Below, piece by piece: positions 10,855 through 22,056 of a stretch of DNA of 64,000 bases (the first letter of the stretch is position 1; each line of letters opens with the position of its first letter). The translations under genes and the position numbers were made by a program. The stretch comes from Rodentibacter sp. JRC1 (GTDB taxonomy: Bacteria > Pseudomonadota > Gammaproteobacteria > Enterobacterales > Pasteurellaceae): contig NZ_BPWA01000001.1 in NCBI RefSeq assembly GCF_020521555.1, positions 1,798,001 through 1,862,000 on the forward strand, read 5' to 3'. Below the pieces are notes generated by a model. That model worked only from the letters and a program-made list of their open reading frames with translations, had not been told where the DNA came from and did no database searches.

Positions 10855-11793
10855 TTATTTGTCTTTTTTTAGTGAATCTAACAAGCGGAATATCGTCTCT
10901 TTGGCTTGTTCAGGCTGCAAACTATCTAACCATTGAAGTGGTGTTTTCCAACCGCGCAGCCAAGTTATTTGGCGTTTGGCAAGTTGGCGGGTGGCGCAAA
11001 TGCCACGGAAAACCATTTCATCGTGATCGTAATCACCTTGTAAATATTCCCACATTTGGCGATAGCCTACACAGCGAATAGAAGGTAAATTGATGTTTAA
11101 ATCTTCTCTTGCATAAAGTTTTTCAACTTCTTCTTGGAAACCAAGTTGGAGCATTTTATGAAAACGTTGCTCAATACGATGGTGCAACACGTGGCGATCT
11201 TGCGGAGAGATGGCAAATTGCAAGACATTGTATGGTAGGGCATCTCCTTTTTGTTCGGTGAGTTCCGTAAGCGTTTTTCCCGTAATATAAAACACTTCTA
11301 AAGCGCGATTAATGCGTTGGGAATCATTAGGGTTAATACGTTGCGCTGAGGTCGGATCAATTTTGGTCAGTTCTTGATGCAATGTCGCCCAACCTTGCCG
11401 TTCGGCTTTTTGCTCAATGTCGGCTCGAATAGATTCATCAGCGGAGGGTAAAGGGGAAAGCCCTTCAATTAACGCTTTGTAATAGAGCATTGTACCGCCG
11501 ACCAATAATGGAATTTTCCCTTGTGCCGTAATATCTGCCATTTCACGCAATGCATCGTCACGAAAATTCATTGCGGAATAACTTTCTGACGGATCTAAAA
11601 TATCAATCAGTCTATGAGGAGCTAAAGCCAGTTCTTCTTTTGATGGCTTTGCCGTACCAATATCCATACCTTTGTAAATTAATGCGGAATCTACACTGAT
11701 CACTTCCACCGGAAACTGTTGGCGAAGCTGAATGGCTAAATCGGTTTTTCCGGAAGCGGTCGGCCCCATTAAAAAAATCGCGGTCGGTTTCAT
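10855..11793 (-). CDS. miaA: tRNA dimethylallyltransferase
   Basis: 312 residues. Transfers dimethylallyl from DMAPP to A37 of tRNAs reading UNN codons. The P-loop [14 protein letters not shown] is at residues 7-20; [19 protein letters not shown] (about 35-53) and [12 protein letters not shown] (about 100) are the substrate-binding motifs of the family; QFPV and [12 protein letters not shown] complete the fold. It begins one base after the mutL stop, so the genes are co-transcribed. Confidence 0.97.
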   Translation of the reverse strand: MKPTAIFLMGPTASGKTDLAIQLRQQFPVEVISVDSALIYKGMDIGTAKPSKEELALAPHRLIDILDPSESYSAMNFRDDALREMADITAQGKIPLLVGGTMLYYKALIEGLSPLPSADESIRADIEQKAERQGWATLHQELTKIDPTSAQRINPNDSQRINRALEVFYITGKTLTELTEQKGDALPYNVLQFAISPQDRHVLHHRIEQRFHKMLQLGFQEEVEKLYAREDLNINLPSIRCVGYRQMWEYLQGDYDHDEMVFRGICATRQLAKRQITWLRGWKTPLQWLDSLQPEQAKETIFRLLDSLKKDK

Positions 11794-13692
11794 TTATAAT
11801 TCGTCCAATAAAGGTTGCCAGTTAATGGATTTAAGTAATCGGTTAAATTCATCTCTGTTTGTATTGTTAAGAAGTTGTTCCGTATCACTCAAAAATTTAA
11901 CGGCATCGGCAAATACGCTAAATGTTTTGGTTTCTAATTGTCCGCAAAGTGCGGTTAAAAACGGCGTTGAATTTTCTTGTCGGCTTAACATTGCCATGAC
12001 GCATTTTTGTAAGTTTTGTGTACGTAACAGACTTGGAACGTGATTTAATGTTAGCCTAAGCTGAGCTTTGTTTGCGATAAATTCAAAACCGGCTTGTGCG
12101 AAATCTTCGGCTTGTGCTTCCCATTGATTAAATTGGTTTTCCGTTAAACGAAAAACAATCGGAATTAATAGTGGTTGTTGGGCTATCTGTGTTTGTTGCA
12201 ATGCCAGTTTCCATTGCAAATGTTGTAATTTTTCCAGCGAAAGCAAGAAATGCTTTTGATTTTGTTGTAATAAAAGTGCACAGTTGTCAATTAATGATAA
12301 GGCTCGCAAGTGTGATGGGTTTTCACTAATTTCGATTGGCGTAGTGGTTTGTATTACCGTGGTGTCATTATTTTGCGGCGTACGTAATAACTCGCCATAC
12401 AGCTTTTGCTCGGTTTTAGTCGGTTGTTCCGAACGATAATTTTCCCGATACTTTTCCCTATACTCAGGATAGCCTTGATGAGAAGGACGGGAAGAGGCTC
12501 CGTCTGTCGAAAAGTGCGGTCGATTTTGCGGTAAATTTTTGTTGAAATCAGCAGATGCAAAGGTATTTTGACCTGCTGCCGCTCGATTAGGTTTATTACT
12601 CCAAGAGGCGGTATAGTTCGGTAATGGCTCACGTATTTCATTTTCTTGTGTATTTTTAACCGCACTTTCCTGAACGGTTGGTGGTTGAATAGCTAAGCGG
12701 CTATTTAGCGCATTGCTTATCCCTTCATAAATGAAATCATGAATAAGGCGTTGCTGATGAAAACGAACCTCGTGTTTTGTCGGGTGAACGTTTACATCGA
12801 CTTCGTGGGGGTTGAGATCGATAAATAAGACAAATGCGGGGTAGTTTTCACTAGTCAAATGCTCTGCATAAGCCTGACGAATGGCGTGAGTGATAACTTT
12901 ATCACGAACCATTCGTCCGTTGATATAACAATAACTCAAATCGTTTTGTGTTCGGCTGAAATTCGGCGTAGCCACCCAACCGGAAAGGTGTAAATCATTA
13001 TGTTTCCAATCAATACGTAAGGCATTTTTGACAAAATCATCGCCGCAAATTGTGGCAACCCGTTTAAGTTGCTGCTCTAAATCAATGGCCGGACGATACT
13101 GACGAATAAGTTTTCCGTTGTGTGTAAGCGTGAAGGCAATATTGAATTTGGCTAAGGCAATACGGCGAATCACTTCATCAATATGCGCAAATTCGGTTTT
13201 ATCCGTGCGTAGGAATTTACGTCTTGCTGGTGTATTGAAGAATAAATTGGCGACTTCTACCGTTGTGCCGACAGGGTGGGAAGCGGGTCTTATGGTAGTC
13301 TCCATATCCCGCCCTTGCGCATACACTTGCCAAGCCTCAGATTGCTCTGCCGTGCGTGAAGTGAGCGTTAAACGTGAAACTGAACTGATACTTGCCAACG
13401 CTTCGCCACGAAAGCCAAGACTTAAAATAGATTCAAGATCGTCTAAATCAGCGATTTTACTGGTTGCGTGACGAGCCAATGCCAAATTTAATTCCGCTTT
13501 TGGAATACCGCTGCCGTTATCCCGAATACGGATAAGGCTGGCGCCACCGTTTTCAATATCCACCTGAATTTTGTTTGCGCCGGCATCAAGGCTGTTTTCC
13601 ACCAATTCTTTCACCACGGAGGCTGGGCGTTCGACCACTTCACCGGCGGCAATTTGGTTAGCAAGTTGTGGGGAAAGAATTTTAATCGCCAT
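11794..13692 (-). CDS. mutL: DNA mismatch repair protein MutL
   Basis: 632 residues. Links MutS mismatch recognition to MutH and UvrD. The GHKL ATPase motifs lie at the N terminus: the Glu/Asn helix [13 protein letters not shown] (about 28-40), DNGSGI (about 58), and [14 protein letters not shown] (about 93-106). The [13 protein letters not shown] signature is at about 300. A variable, Gln/Asn-rich linker (about 340-440) with several USS copies in the DNA joins the C-terminal dimerisation domain. Its start ATG shares one base with the amiB stop. Confidence 0.97.
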   Translation of the reverse strand: MAIKILSPQLANQIAAGEVVERPASVVKELVENSLDAGANKIQVDIENGGASLIRIRDNGSGIPKAELNLALARHATSKIADLDDLESILSLGFRGEALASISSVSRLTLTSRTAEQSEAWQVYAQGRDMETTIRPASHPVGTTVEVANLFFNTPARRKFLRTDKTEFAHIDEVIRRIALAKFNIAFTLTHNGKLIRQYRPAIDLEQQLKRVATICGDDFVKNALRIDWKHNDLHLSGWVATPNFSRTQNDLSYCYINGRMVRDKVITHAIRQAYAEHLTSENYPAFVLFIDLNPHEVDVNVHPTKHEVRFHQQRLIHDFIYEGISNALNSRLAIQPPTVQESAVKNTQENEIREPLPNYTASWSNKPNRAAAGQNTFASADFNKNLPQNRPHFSTDGASSRPSHQGYPEYREKYRENYRSEQPTKTEQKLYGELLRTPQNNDTTVIQTTTPIEISENPSHLRALSLIDNCALLLQQNQKHFLLSLEKLQHLQWKLALQQTQIAQQPLLIPIVFRLTENQFNQWEAQAEDFAQAGFEFIANKAQLRLTLNHVPSLLRTQNLQKCVMAMLSRQENSTPFLTALCGQLETKTFSVFADAVKFLSDTEQLLNNTNRDEFNRLLKSINWQPLLDEL

Positions 13693-15176
13693 TATTTTTC
13701 TCTTAATTTTATTTTCTGTCCGGTAAATACTTTACCGTCTTTTAATTTCGGATTGAGTTTCAAAATTTGGTTCACCGGAATGTTGTATTCTCGAGAAACC
13801 GCATAAATGGTCTGATCCTTTTTAATTGTATGATAAAGCGGGATTTCAGCTTTTTTAGTTTCGCTTTTCTTCGCTTTCTCCTTGTTTTTATCGGCTGATT
13901 TTGCTTTTTCGGAAACCGATTTTTCGGCTTTTTTCGCTTCTACAATTTTTGCTTTCCCATTGTCAGGAATTTTCACCGTTTCGCCAATCCACAACTCTTT
14001 GCGCTTGAGTTTATTAAGGGAAATAATATCTGCGACTTTCACGTCATATTTATTGGCAAGACTGCCGATACTTTCACCTTTTTTTACTTTATGGCGAACG
14101 CCGCTGTCTTTGACTTCTGAAGTGCGGTCATTTTTCTCGACATTTTCAACCTTTGATTTTTTTTCTTCCGTCGTGTTTTCGGTTTTTTTACTTTTTCCGC
14201 TATTCGGAATTTTAATGGTTTCGCCTATCCATAGCTCTCTACGCTTTAAATTGTTGAGCGAGACGATATCGGCAATTTTTACATTATATTTATTGGCAAG
14301 GCTACCAAGGCTTTCACCGCTTTTTACTTTGTGATGAATCGTACCGGATTTTGCCAAAGTGCGGTCATTTTTACCCGTGTTTTCTTTGTTGTCACTTTCA
14401 AATGCGACAATCGATTTCAAGTTACCGTTACGGTATGCCACCAATCCCTCGTAAATCATATAAGCAATACGGCGGCGATAGAGCGGAGAATTGAGTTTTT
14501 GTTCTTCTTCAGTATTGGAAAGAAAACCGGTTTCTACCAAAACGGAAGGAATATCCGGTGAGCGTAGCACGCCAAGGCTTGCGTGTTGAGGCGTATTGCG
14601 ACTTAATGTGGTAACTTTCGCAAAACGTCTTAAAATACTTTTGCCGATTTCATAACCCGTACGTTGGCTATGACCGAATTGGAGATCCAGCACGGTTTGA
14701 TCTAAATATTTGTCGTGATTATGAGAAAGCATTTTTCCCGCGCCGCCTAATAATTCGGAACGTTTTTCATCATCTTCCAACCATTGTCCCATTTCGTCAT
14801 TAGCGCGGCGATTTGAAAGTACCCAGACGGAGGCTCCCCGTTGATTTGGATTTAATGAAGAATCCGCATGAATAGAAACTAAATAATTGGCTTTGAATTT
14901 GCGGGCGATTTCCGAGCGTTCCGGCACAGAGATATAATAATCGCCGTTGCGGGTTAATACGCCGCGAAAATTCGGATCTTTATCAAGTAACGTTTTGAGC
15001 TCACGTGCAATAGATAGGGTTACATTCTTTTCATAAATGCCGAGATTACGTCCGATAGCACCGGGATCTTTGCCGCCATGACCGGGATCGATCGCAATTG
15101 TCCATTGTGCAGCGAAAACCGTTGAACAAAAGAGAGATAATATTCCTAAAAGAAACGAAAATTTGGTTTTCATCAT
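13692..15176 (-). CDS. amiB: N-acetylmuramoyl-L-alanine amidase with three LysM domains
   Basis: 494 residues. A signal peptide ([23 protein letters not shown]) precedes an Amidase_3 zinc domain (about 25-245): the first Zn His in [12 protein letters not shown], Glu in GIYEKNV, His in VSIHADSS, and catalytic Glu in [10 protein letters not shown]. Three LysM repeats follow, at about 278-322 ([18 protein letters not shown]), 362-405 and 448-492, separated by Lys/Glu-rich linkers. It splits septal peptidoglycan in the periplasm during division; activity usually depends on EnvC/NlpD-type activators. Three LysM domains are at the upper end for AmiB, and the first two are near-identical, suggesting tandem duplication. 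Confidence 0.93.
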   Translation of the reverse strand: MMKTKFSFLLGILSLFCSTVFAAQWTIAIDPGHGGKDPGAIGRNLGIYEKNVTLSIARELKTLLDKDPNFRGVLTRNGDYYISVPERSEIARKFKANYLVSIHADSSLNPNQRGASVWVLSNRRANDEMGQWLEDDEKRSELLGGAGKMLSHNHDKYLDQTVLDLQFGHSQRTGYEIGKSILRRFAKVTTLSRNTPQHASLGVLRSPDIPSVLVETGFLSNTEEEQKLNSPLYRRRIAYMIYEGLVAYRNGNLKSIVAFESDNKENTGKNDRTLAKSGTIHHKVKSGESLGSLANKYNVKIADIVSLNNLKRRELWIGETIKIPNSGKSKKTENTTEEKKSKVENVEKNDRTSEVKDSGVRHKVKKGESIGSLANKYDVKVADIISLNKLKRKELWIGETVKIPDNGKAKIVEAKKAEKSVSEKAKSADKNKEKAKKSETKKAEIPLYHTIKKDQTIYAVSREYNIPVNQILKLNPKLKDGKVFTGQKIKLREK

Positions 15177-15180
15177 TAAA

Positions 15181-15657
15181 TTATAGTTGCTGAATAATTT
15201 GTTCGCCTAAAATATTTTGAGCCGTTAAGGTAATATTTCGTGCGTCATCGTAGTAATCAATATTCACCAATAAATCAGCCGACGGAAGAATACCTTCGCC
15301 TTTTTCAGCCCATTCAATCAGGCAAATCGAATCTTTGTCGAAGTAATCACGAATTCCCATAAATTCCAGTTCTTCAGGATCAGCAAGGCGATACAAGTCA
15401 AAGTGATAGATCATTTTACCCGCAATATTGTATTCTTCCACTAACGTATAAGTCGGACTTTTTACATTGCCTTTATGTCCCAAACCTTGCACCATACCAC
15501 GGGTAAGCGTCGTTTTTCCTGCGCCTAAATCACCATTGAAATATAAAATGACGGCACGTTCGGCTTGGCATTGCATGATGGTTTCCGCTAATTTTTTACC
15601 AAAGCGGAGCATTGTCGCTTCATCAGGAATATATCGGGTTAATTCGATTGTGTTCAT
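15181..15657 (-). CDS. tsaE: tRNA threonylcarbamoyladenosine biosynthesis ATPase TsaE
   Basis: 158 residues, normal length. ATPase partner of TsaB-TsaD in making t6A37 in tRNAs reading ANN codons. Walker A is [14 protein letters not shown] (about 42-55); [10 protein letters not shown] (about 74) and [17 protein letters not shown] (about 94-110) are the family switch and Walker B regions. It heads the tsaE-amiB-mutL-miaA-glnE cluster, 4 bases before amiB, which contains a second tRNA-A37 modification gene. Confidence 0.95.
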   Translation of the reverse strand: MNTIELTRYIPDEATMLRFGKKLAETIMQCQAERAVILYFNGDLGAGKTTLTRGMVQGLGHKGNVKSPTYTLVEEYNIAGKMIYHFDLYRLADPEELEFMGIRDYFDKDSICLIEWAEKGEGILPSADLLVNIDYYDDARNITLTAQNILGEQIIQQL

Positions 15658-15799
15658 TATGATTTATTGAGGTCAAAATAATTTGAAATTCTACCGCACT
15701 TTTCTTCTTTCTTTAAGGATATTTTGAAAGTGAGGAGGTATTCATCGGAAATTATTTGACGTATAAAAAATCCGCTGCTTTTCGCAACGGATTGGAATT

Positions 15800-15875
15800 T
15801 GGAGCGGGAAACGAGGCTCGAACTCGCGACCCCAACCTTGGCAAGGTTGTGCTCTACCAACTGAGCTATTCCCGC
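15800..15875 (-). tRNA. tRNA-Gly (GCC)
   Basis: 76 bases with encoded CCA. Minus-strand ends GCGGGAA / TTCCCGC pair as the acceptor stem; the T-loop GTTCGAGCC and anticodon GCC in CTTGCCAAG are present. It differs from the neighbouring copy by one A-T versus G-C pair at the top of the anticodon stem. Confidence 0.95.
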
Positions 15876-15890
15876 AGAGAACGTGAAAAT

Positions 15891-15966
<76 letters not shown>

Positions 15967-16059
15967 AATTCACATCATTGAACGGAGTGGCATTATACGA
16001 ATATTTTTAGCTGTTGCAAGCGCAAATTCGGCGAAAATCATTACTTGACCAAGTTTTCA

Positions 16060-16608
16060 TCAATCTAATTTGATGAAATGGTCACGATAATAAGCCAATT
16101 CTTTAATTGACTCGTGAATATCATCCAATGCCAAATGTGTATTACCTTTTTTGAAACCCTCTAAAATCTCAGGCTTCCAGCGGGTTGCTAACTCCTTTAG
16201 GGTGCTGACATCTAAATGACGGTAGTGAAAATAATCCGCTAAATCCGGCATATATTTGTAGAGAAAGCGTTTATCTTGTGCGATGCTATTGCCACAAATA
16301 GGAGAAGCACCTTTAGGCACCCAGCGTTTTAAGAAATCCAGCGTTTGTAATTCTGCCGCTCGTTCGGTTAATTTGCTTGTTTTTACACGCTCGACCAAGC
16401 CGTTTGCCGTATGGGTTTTTATGCACCAATCCGACATTCTTTCCAATAATTCATTACTTTGATGTATTGCAAGCACCGGGCCTTCTGCAAGAATATTGAG
16501 ATTTTTATCCGTAACGACGGTGGCGATTTCAATAATACGTTCTTTTTCGGGATCTAACCCTGTCATTTCCAAATCAATCCAAATCAGATTTTGTTTATTT
16601 AATTGCAT
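16060..16608 (-). CDS. orn: Oligoribonuclease
   Basis: 182 residues from the ATG at 16608 ([19 protein letters not shown]); an upstream in-frame codon adds 11 residues absent from the family. DEDDh 3'-5' exoribonuclease that degrades dinucleotides and other nano-RNAs. Catalytic residues are seen in [10 protein letters not shown] (Asp, Glu), [11 protein letters not shown] (Asp), and [11 protein letters not shown] (His, Asp). It is divergent from rsgA with a short gap, as in H. influenzae and E. coli. Confidence 0.96.
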   Translation of the reverse strand: MQLNKQNLIWIDLEMTGLDPEKERIIEIATVVTDKNLNILAEGPVLAIHQSNELLERMSDWCIKTHTANGLVERVKTSKLTERAAELQTLDFLKRWVPKGASPICGNSIAQDKRFLYKYMPDLADYFHYRHLDVSTLKELATRWKPEILEGFKKGNTHLALDDIHESIKELAYYRDHFIKLD

Positions 16609-16676
16609 AATATAAGGTATCCTATGTGAAATTTTTTCCATTCTATCAAAATTACGATAAAAACGACCGCACTTTT

Positions 16677-17717
16677 ATGGCTAAACGTAAACTCACTCAA
16701 AATCAAGCCCGTCGCATTGAATCGAATAATGCCCGCACACTTTACCGCCACAAGAAAAAAGAAATCGAATGGCAAGATGAAATGTTGGGGGAATCACAAG
16801 ATGGCGTTGTGGTTACGCGTTATTCCGCACATGCAGATGTGGAGGACGATCAAGGTGAGATTTATCGTTGTAATTTGCGCCGTACGCTTTCAAGTTTGGT
16901 AGTCGGCGATAAAGTCATTTGGCGAAAAGGGAATGAACAATTACAAGGCGTAAGCGGTGTAATAGAAGCCATTCATCCGCGTGTAAATGAAATTGCCCGC
17001 CCGGATTATTATGACGGTTTAAAGCCGATTGCTGCGAATATTGACAGGATTATTATCGTCTCAGCCGTATTGCCTGAACTTTCTTTAAATATTATTGATC
17101 GTTATCTCGTGGTGTGTGAAACCGCCGGAATTGAGCCGATTATTGTGGTTAATAAAGGCGATCTGCTTTCTGAGAAACAAGAAAAAGAAGTTGAAACGCA
17201 GTTACAAATTTACCGTAATATTGGTTATCAAACGCTCATAATTTCTGCGCAAAACGGTAAAAATATGGAAAAACTGACCGCACTTTTAAGTGACGGAACC
17301 TCGATTTTTGTTGGGCAGTCCGGAGTCGGAAAATCCAGTTTAATTAACCATATTTTGCCGACGGTGAATGCACAAGTCGGGGCAGTGAGTGAAACCTCAG
17401 GGTTAGGTCAGCACACGACAACCTCATCAAGGCTCTATCATTTACCACAAGGCGGAAATCTTATTGATTCACCCGGGATTAGAGAATTCGGTTTATGGCA
17501 TCTAGAAGCAGATCAGATCACTAGGGGATATCGTGAATTTCAATATGTGTTGGGAACCTGTAAATTCCGTGATTGTAAACATTTAAACGATCCCGGTTGC
17601 GCACTGCGTGAGGCGGTCGAAGCAGGACGAATTTCACCGATTCGTTACGATAATTATCATAAGCTTATTGCAAGCCTGGCGGAAACTAAGTCGCAGCGAC
17701 ATTTTTCAATAGGTTAG
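16677..17717 (+). CDS. rsgA: Ribosome small subunit-dependent GTPase A
   Basis: 346 residues from ATG 16677; the frame is open upstream to 16626, but homologues begin [14 protein letters not shown], and a USS lies just before this ATG. RsgA assists late 30S subunit maturation. The circularly permuted GTPase order is visible: G4 VVNKGD (about 160), G1 [12 protein letters not shown] (about 220), G3 DSPGIREFG (about 275), then the zinc knuckle [14 protein letters not shown] near 300. The N-terminal OB fold covers about residues 40-110. Confidence 0.96.
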   Translation: MAKRKLTQNQARRIESNNARTLYRHKKKEIEWQDEMLGESQDGVVVTRYSAHADVEDDQGEIYRCNLRRTLSSLVVGDKVIWRKGNEQLQGVSGVIEAIHPRVNEIARPDYYDGLKPIAANIDRIIIVSAVLPELSLNIIDRYLVVCETAGIEPIIVVNKGDLLSEKQEKEVETQLQIYRNIGYQTLIISAQNGKNMEKLTALLSDGTSIFVGQSGVGKSSLINHILPTVNAQVGAVSETSGLGQHTTTSSRLYHLPQGGNLIDSPGIREFGLWHLEADQITRGYREFQYVLGTCKFRDCKHLNDPGCALREAVEAGRISPIRYDNYHKLIASLAETKSQRHFSIG

Positions 17718-17897
17718 AGCTAGAAAAACTAAGGATAATATTTAATCAAACATAGGAAAAATTCGTGTTTTTTTATGACTTATCTCAAGTTTTTTTACCT
17801 TTATTCTTGATTATTTAGTTTTTAACAAGGATACTATGGCGGATTTTTTGAATCTAACTGTTTTTAAGTTAAACAATGACTAAATAGAGGTAACATT

Positions 17898-18155
17898 ATG
17901 TTCTCAAAAGATGTAGAAATCACAGCGCCTAACGGTTTGCACACTCGTCCTGCTGCGCAATTCGTAAAAGAAGCGAAAGCTTTTGCTTCAGATATCACTG
18001 TGACATCCGCAGGGAAAAGCGCAAGTGCAAAAAGTTTGTTCAAATTACAAACTTTAGGTTTAACACAAGGAACGGTCATTACCATCTCTGCCGAAGGTGA
18101 AGATGAGCAACAAGCCGTTGAACATTTAGTGGCGCTAATCCCGACTTTAGAATAA
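17898..18155 (+). CDS. ptsH: Phosphocarrier protein HPr
   Basis: 85 residues. Carries phosphate from enzyme I to the sugar-specific EIIA proteins of the PTS. The phosphorylated His15 is in [12 protein letters not shown] and the regulatory-type Ser46 region is [11 protein letters not shown]. An AGAGGT ribosome site lies 8 bases before the ATG. First gene of ptsH-ptsI-crr; 94-100 bases separate it from ptsI, with an imperfect ATAGCCA/TGGCTAT inverted repeat and T-run that could attenuate read-through. Confidence 0.97.
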   Translation: MFSKDVEITAPNGLHTRPAAQFVKEAKAFASDITVTSAGKSASAKSLFKLQTLGLTQGTVITISAEGEDEQQAVEHLVALIPTLE

Positions 18156-18255
18156 TTTTGAGCATAGCCATGAAATCCGTTTTTAATTTACTCCGGTAAT
18201 TACGGTATTTTGTGGCTATTGTTTTATTTAACCCCTATTAATTTGGAAGGTGAAT

Positions 18256-19983
18256 ATGATTTCAGGTATTCCGGCGTCCCCAGGCATTGTTTTTGGTAAG
18301 GCGTTAGTTCTTAAAGAAGAAAAGATTATTCTTGATACGACAAAAATTACAGATGAACAAATTGAAGCGGAAGTTGCACGTTTTTACGAAGGTCGCAATG
18401 CCGCCGTTGAGCAGCTTAATTCAATCAAAGATCGCGCACTTGCTTCGTTAGGTGAAGAAAAGGCAGCGATTTTTGAAGGTCATTTAATGATTCTTGAAGA
18501 TGAAGAATTAGAAGAAGAAATTCTTGATTATTTGCGCTCAAATAAAGTAAATGCTGGTGTCGCAGCAAGCAAAATTATTGATCAACAAGTTGCGATGTTG
18601 TCAGAAATTGATGACGAATATTTAAAAGAGCGTGCCGGTGATATTCGTGATATCGGTAATCGGTTAATCAAAAATATCCTAGGAATGCACATTGTCGATC
18701 TTGGTGATATTAGTGAAGAATCCATTCTTGTGGCTTACGATTTGACGCCTTCCGAAACGGCGCAATTAAATCTTGAAAAAGTTCTCGGGTTTATTACCGA
18801 TATCGGTGGTCGTACCTCGCACACTTCAATTATGGCACGTTCATTGGAGTTACCGGCAATTGTTGGTACTAACAATGTAACCGAACAAGTCAATACCGGT
18901 GATTTTTTAATTCTTGATGCGGTAAATAACAAAGTTTATGTCAATCCGACTCAAGCTCAAATTGATGAATCGAAAGCGCTGGCAGCAAAATTAGCGGAAG
19001 AGAAAGCGGAATTAGCAAAATTAAAAGATCTTCCTGCGGTTACTTTAGATGGTCATAGAGTTGAAGTGGTTGCCAATATCGGCACGATTCGTGATTGTGA
19101 CGGAGCTAACCGTAATGGCGCCGAAGGTGTGGGTTTGTATCGTACCGAATTTCTCTTTATGGATCGAGATCAACTTCCAACGGAAGAAGAACAATTTATT
19201 GCCTACAAAGAAGTTGTGGAAGCAATGGCCGGGCGTTTGGTTGTGCTTCGTACGATGGATATCGGCGGCGACAAAGATTTACCATACTTAGATTTACCGA
19301 AAGAAATGAATCCGTTTTTGGGTTGGCGTGCGGTTCGTATTGCACTTGATCGTCGCGAAATTCTTCATGCGCAATTGCGTGCCGTATTACGTGCTTCTGC
19401 GTTTGGTAAGCTTGCCGTTATGTTCCCGATGATTATTTCCGTGGAAGAAATCCGTGAATTAAAATCCGTGATTGAAACGTTAAAAGCAGAATTACGTACA
19501 GAAGGCAAGGCTTTCGATGAGGATATTCAAATCGGTGTAATGGTGGAAACACCATCTGCCGCAGTAAATGCGAGATTCTTAGCGAAAGAAGTTGATTTCT
19601 TCAGTATCGGTACGAATGACTTAACCCAATATACTTTAGCGGTTGATCGTGGCAATGAGCTTATTTCTCATCTCTATAATCCAATGCAGCCTTCTGTACT
19701 GGGTTTAATTAAACAAGTGATTGATGCCTCTCATGCGGAAGGAAAATGGACAGGGATGTGTGGTGAGTTAGCAGGTGATGAGCGTGCGACATTGTTATTA
19801 TTAGGTATGGGTCTAGACGAGTTTAGTATGAGTGCGATTTCCGTGCCCCGCATTAAAAAATTAATCCGTAATGTCAATTTCCAAGATGCTAAAATCCTTG
19901 CGGAAAAAGCATTACAGAAACCGACTGCGGTAGAAATTGAGCGGTTAATTGAAGAATTTTTGGTAGAAAAAGCACTAAATTAG
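18256..19983 (+). CDS. ptsI: PTS enzyme I (phosphoenolpyruvate-protein phosphotransferase)
   Basis: 575 residues from ATG 18256 ([16 protein letters not shown]), matching the E. coli start; the GTG at 18250 overlaps the GGAAGG ribosome site and is rejected. Transfers phosphate from PEP to HPr. The active His is in [13 protein letters not shown] (about 185-197); PEP/Mg-binding motifs are [13 protein letters not shown] (about 293-305) and ISIGTND-like [19 protein letters not shown] (about 450-468); Cys502-type residue in [10 protein letters not shown]. Confidence 0.98.
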   Translation: MISGIPASPGIVFGKALVLKEEKIILDTTKITDEQIEAEVARFYEGRNAAVEQLNSIKDRALASLGEEKAAIFEGHLMILEDEELEEEILDYLRSNKVNAGVAASKIIDQQVAMLSEIDDEYLKERAGDIRDIGNRLIKNILGMHIVDLGDISEESILVAYDLTPSETAQLNLEKVLGFITDIGGRTSHTSIMARSLELPAIVGTNNVTEQVNTGDFLILDAVNNKVYVNPTQAQIDESKALAAKLAEEKAELAKLKDLPAVTLDGHRVEVVANIGTIRDCDGANRNGAEGVGLYRTEFLFMDRDQLPTEEEQFIAYKEVVEAMAGRLVVLRTMDIGGDKDLPYLDLPKEMNPFLGWRAVRIALDRREILHAQLRAVLRASAFGKLAVMFPMIISVEEIRELKSVIETLKAELRTEGKAFDEDIQIGVMVETPSAAVNARFLAKEVDFFSIGTNDLTQYTLAVDRGNELISHLYNPMQPSVLGLIKQVIDASHAEGKWTGMCGELAGDERATLLLLGMGLDEFSMSAISVPRIKKLIRNVNFQDAKILAEKALQKPTAVEIERLIEEFLVEKALN

Positions 19984-20042
19984 ATACAAGATCAACATTT
20001 TAGGCTAGAATATTAGTCGCGTTAAATGGATAGGAGATTAAA

Positions 20043-20543
20043 ATGGGCTTATTTGACAAACTGTTCGGCTCTAAAGAAAATAAATCGGTAGAAGTCGAAA
20101 TTTATGCACCGCTTTCCGGTGAAATCGTAAATATCGAAGATGTACCTGATGTCGTGTTTTCTGAGAAAATCGTTGGTGATGGTATCGCTATTCGTCCAAC
20201 AGGTAACAAGATTGTTGCCCCGATTGACGGCGTAGTCGGTAAGATTTTTGAAACCAACCACGCATTTTCAATGGAATCAAAAGAAGGCGTTGAGTTATTC
20301 GTTCACTTTGGTATTGATACGGTTGAATTAAAAGGTGAAGGTTTTACACGCATTGCTCAAGAAGGACAATCTGTAAAACGTGGTGAAACTGTGATTGAGT
20401 TTGATCTTGAGTTGCTTGAGGCAAAAGCCAAGTCAGTATTAACTCCGGTTGTGATTTCTAATATGGACGAAATCTCAAGCATTGACAAAAAAGCAGGTGA
20501 AGTTGTCGCAGGCGAGTCAGTCGTGTTAACCCTTAAAAAATAA
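20043..20543 (+). CDS. crr: Glucose-type PTS EIIA component
   Basis: 166 residues. Cytoplasmic EIIA-Glc receives phosphate from HPr and signals carbon state (adenylate cyclase activation and inducer exclusion in enterics). The two active-site histidines are in [10 protein letters not shown] (about 75) and [14 protein letters not shown] (about 90). In competent Pasteurellaceae this pathway feeds cAMP-CRP control of competence. AGGAGA ribosome site before the ATG; a terminator follows. Confidence 0.97.
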   Translation: MGLFDKLFGSKENKSVEVEIYAPLSGEIVNIEDVPDVVFSEKIVGDGIAIRPTGNKIVAPIDGVVGKIFETNHAFSMESKEGVELFVHFGIDTVELKGEGFTRIAQEGQSVKRGETVIEFDLELLEAKAKSVLTPVVISNMDEISSIDKKAGEVVAGESVVLTLKK

Positions 20544-20558
20544 TTTCGTATGAAGTTT

Positions 20559-20587
20559 AAAAATCCGCCGTTGTGCGGATTTTTTAT
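20559..20587 (+). terminator. Terminator after crr
   Basis: Stem AAATCCGC / GCGGATTT (20561-20568 with 20575-20582), 6-base loop, followed by TTTTATTTA. Confidence 0.85.
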
Positions 20588-20606
20588 TTAGATTGAGAGA
20601 AAAACA

Positions 20607-21803
20607 ATGATTTATAAACTTACCGGCACACTCCAGCATTATGTTTGGGGCGGTCATAATTACATTCCGCAATTATTAAATATCCCAAAAGAAAATGAAT
20701 ATTATGCCGAGTGGTGGCTTGGCGCACACATTTCTTCGCCTTCAATGATAGAGGTTAACGGAAAAATATTACCGCTCAATGAATTTTTACAGCAAAATCC
20801 GACCGCACTTGGTGAAAAAAGCCGAGAAAATTTTGGTGATGAATTGCCGTATTTATTGAAAATTCTTGATGTAGCAAAACCGCTCTCCATTCAGCTTCAT
20901 CCAACCAAACGACAAGCTGAAATCGGTTTTGCGGAGGAGAATGTAAAGGGCATTAGTTTAAAAGATCCGAAACGAACTTATAAGGATAATAATCACAAGC
21001 CCGAAATGATGATCGCCTTATCTGATTTTTGGTTGCTACACGGATTTAAAACGAAAGATAAAATCTTAGCAACGTTGAAAAGTCGAGCGTCTCTTGCACC
21101 TTTAGCCGAAAAATTAAATACGCAGGATTTGCATACGTTTTATGCCGATATTATGCAAGCGGAACAAGCACATTTGTATCAATGGCTTGCCCCAATTATT
21201 GAAGAAAAGAAATCCGCTTATATTGCCAATGAATTAGAACTCAGTAATCCTGATTACTGGCTACTATACACTTTGGAAACGATGGAAATTGCTTTAGATA
21301 AATTAGATCCCGGTTTGGTGTGTTTTTATTTGTTCAACATTGTACATATCAAAAAAGGAGAGGGGATTTATCAAGATGCGGGTATTCCTCATGCTTATTT
21401 GCGAGGGCAAAATATTGAGTTGATGGCGTGTTCCGATAATGTGATTCGGGGAGGGCTAACACCAAAATATGTGAATATTCCCGAATTACTGAAAGTAGTA
21501 GATTGTCGAGAGGTTGAGCCTCAAATTATTTCTCCGGCACCAAATGATACGCGTGTGTTTATTTATCCGACTCCGGCAAAGGATTTCGCCTTGCAAAATA
21601 TTCAGTATGAATGTGGTGAAAGTCATCAGTTAAAAAGCCAAAGTGCCGGAATTTTTATGGTGATGAAAGGACAAGTCAATTTACGTTCGGAAACGACCGC
21701 ACTTTTTCTTAAACAGGGTGAATCGGCTTTTATTACAGCAAATATTTTTTATGAAGTTGAAGGCTTAGAGAACGGCTATTCGGTATTGGCGGAACTACCT
21801 TAG
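20607..21803 (+). CDS. manA: Mannose-6-phosphate isomerase, class I
   Basis: 398 residues. Interconverts mannose-6-phosphate and fructose-6-phosphate. Zinc-site motifs of type I enzymes are present: LSIQLHPTK (about 92-100), NNHKPEMMIALSDFWLLHGF (about 128-147), and the PDAGIPHAY-like QDAGIPHAYLRG (about 255-266). It follows ptsHI-crr, a fitting place for an enzyme that feeds PTS-imported mannose into glycolysis. A USS lies inside near both ends. Confidence 0.95.
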   Translation: MIYKLTGTLQHYVWGGHNYIPQLLNIPKENEYYAEWWLGAHISSPSMIEVNGKILPLNEFLQQNPTALGEKSRENFGDELPYLLKILDVAKPLSIQLHPTKRQAEIGFAEENVKGISLKDPKRTYKDNNHKPEMMIALSDFWLLHGFKTKDKILATLKSRASLAPLAEKLNTQDLHTFYADIMQAEQAHLYQWLAPIIEEKKSAYIANELELSNPDYWLLYTLETMEIALDKLDPGLVCFYLFNIVHIKKGEGIYQDAGIPHAYLRGQNIELMACSDNVIRGGLTPKYVNIPELLKVVDCREVEPQIISPAPNDTRVFIYPTPAKDFALQNIQYECGESHQLKSQSAGIFMVMKGQVNLRSETTALFLKQGESAFITANIFYEVEGLENGYSVLAELP

Positions 21804-21851
21804 TTTTTGAAATTTGTGTCTTGTGAAGGGGGTTGCGGTATTATAAAACAT

Positions 21852-21992
21852 CGTAGGGTGCGCTTAGGCGAAGCCGTAACGCACCGATAGAGGGTTTAAT
21901 GATGAAATGGTGCGTTACGCAAAGCTTAATGCACCCTATTCCCGATAAATATTGGATATAAAATTCACTTTGTGCCACTGATACATAATACC
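21852..21992 (+). repeat. MITE-like dispersed repeat, copy 2
   Basis: Contains the shared palindromic core GTAGGGTGCG..TTAGGCGAAGCCGTAACG and GATGAAATGGTGCGTTACGC, then AATATTGGATATAAAATTC, which is shared with copy 1. The right terminal repeat (TTTGTGCCACTGATACATAA) is present, whereas the left one seems to be lost. Confidence 0.7.
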
Positions 21993-22002
21993 TATTAAAT
22001 GC

Positions 22003-22034
22003 AAAAGTGCGGTTGAAATTAACCGCACTTTTTC
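22003..22034. terminator. Inverted USS pair acting as terminator
   Basis: AAAAGTGCGGTTgaaattAACCGCACTTTTT: two uptake signal sequences in inverted orientation form a 12-bp stem with A- and T-runs on the two sides. It lies between convergent manA and citT and can end transcription from both. Confidence 0.8.
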
Positions 22035-22056
22035 ACTTTTTGTTTTTAGGTAAGGA

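Noticed and set aside
13882..14334. Plus-strand 150-codon ORF opposite amiB
   Set aside because: Antisense of the LysM and Lys-rich region; hydrophobic Phe/Ser-rich translation is a by-product of Lys/Glu codons.
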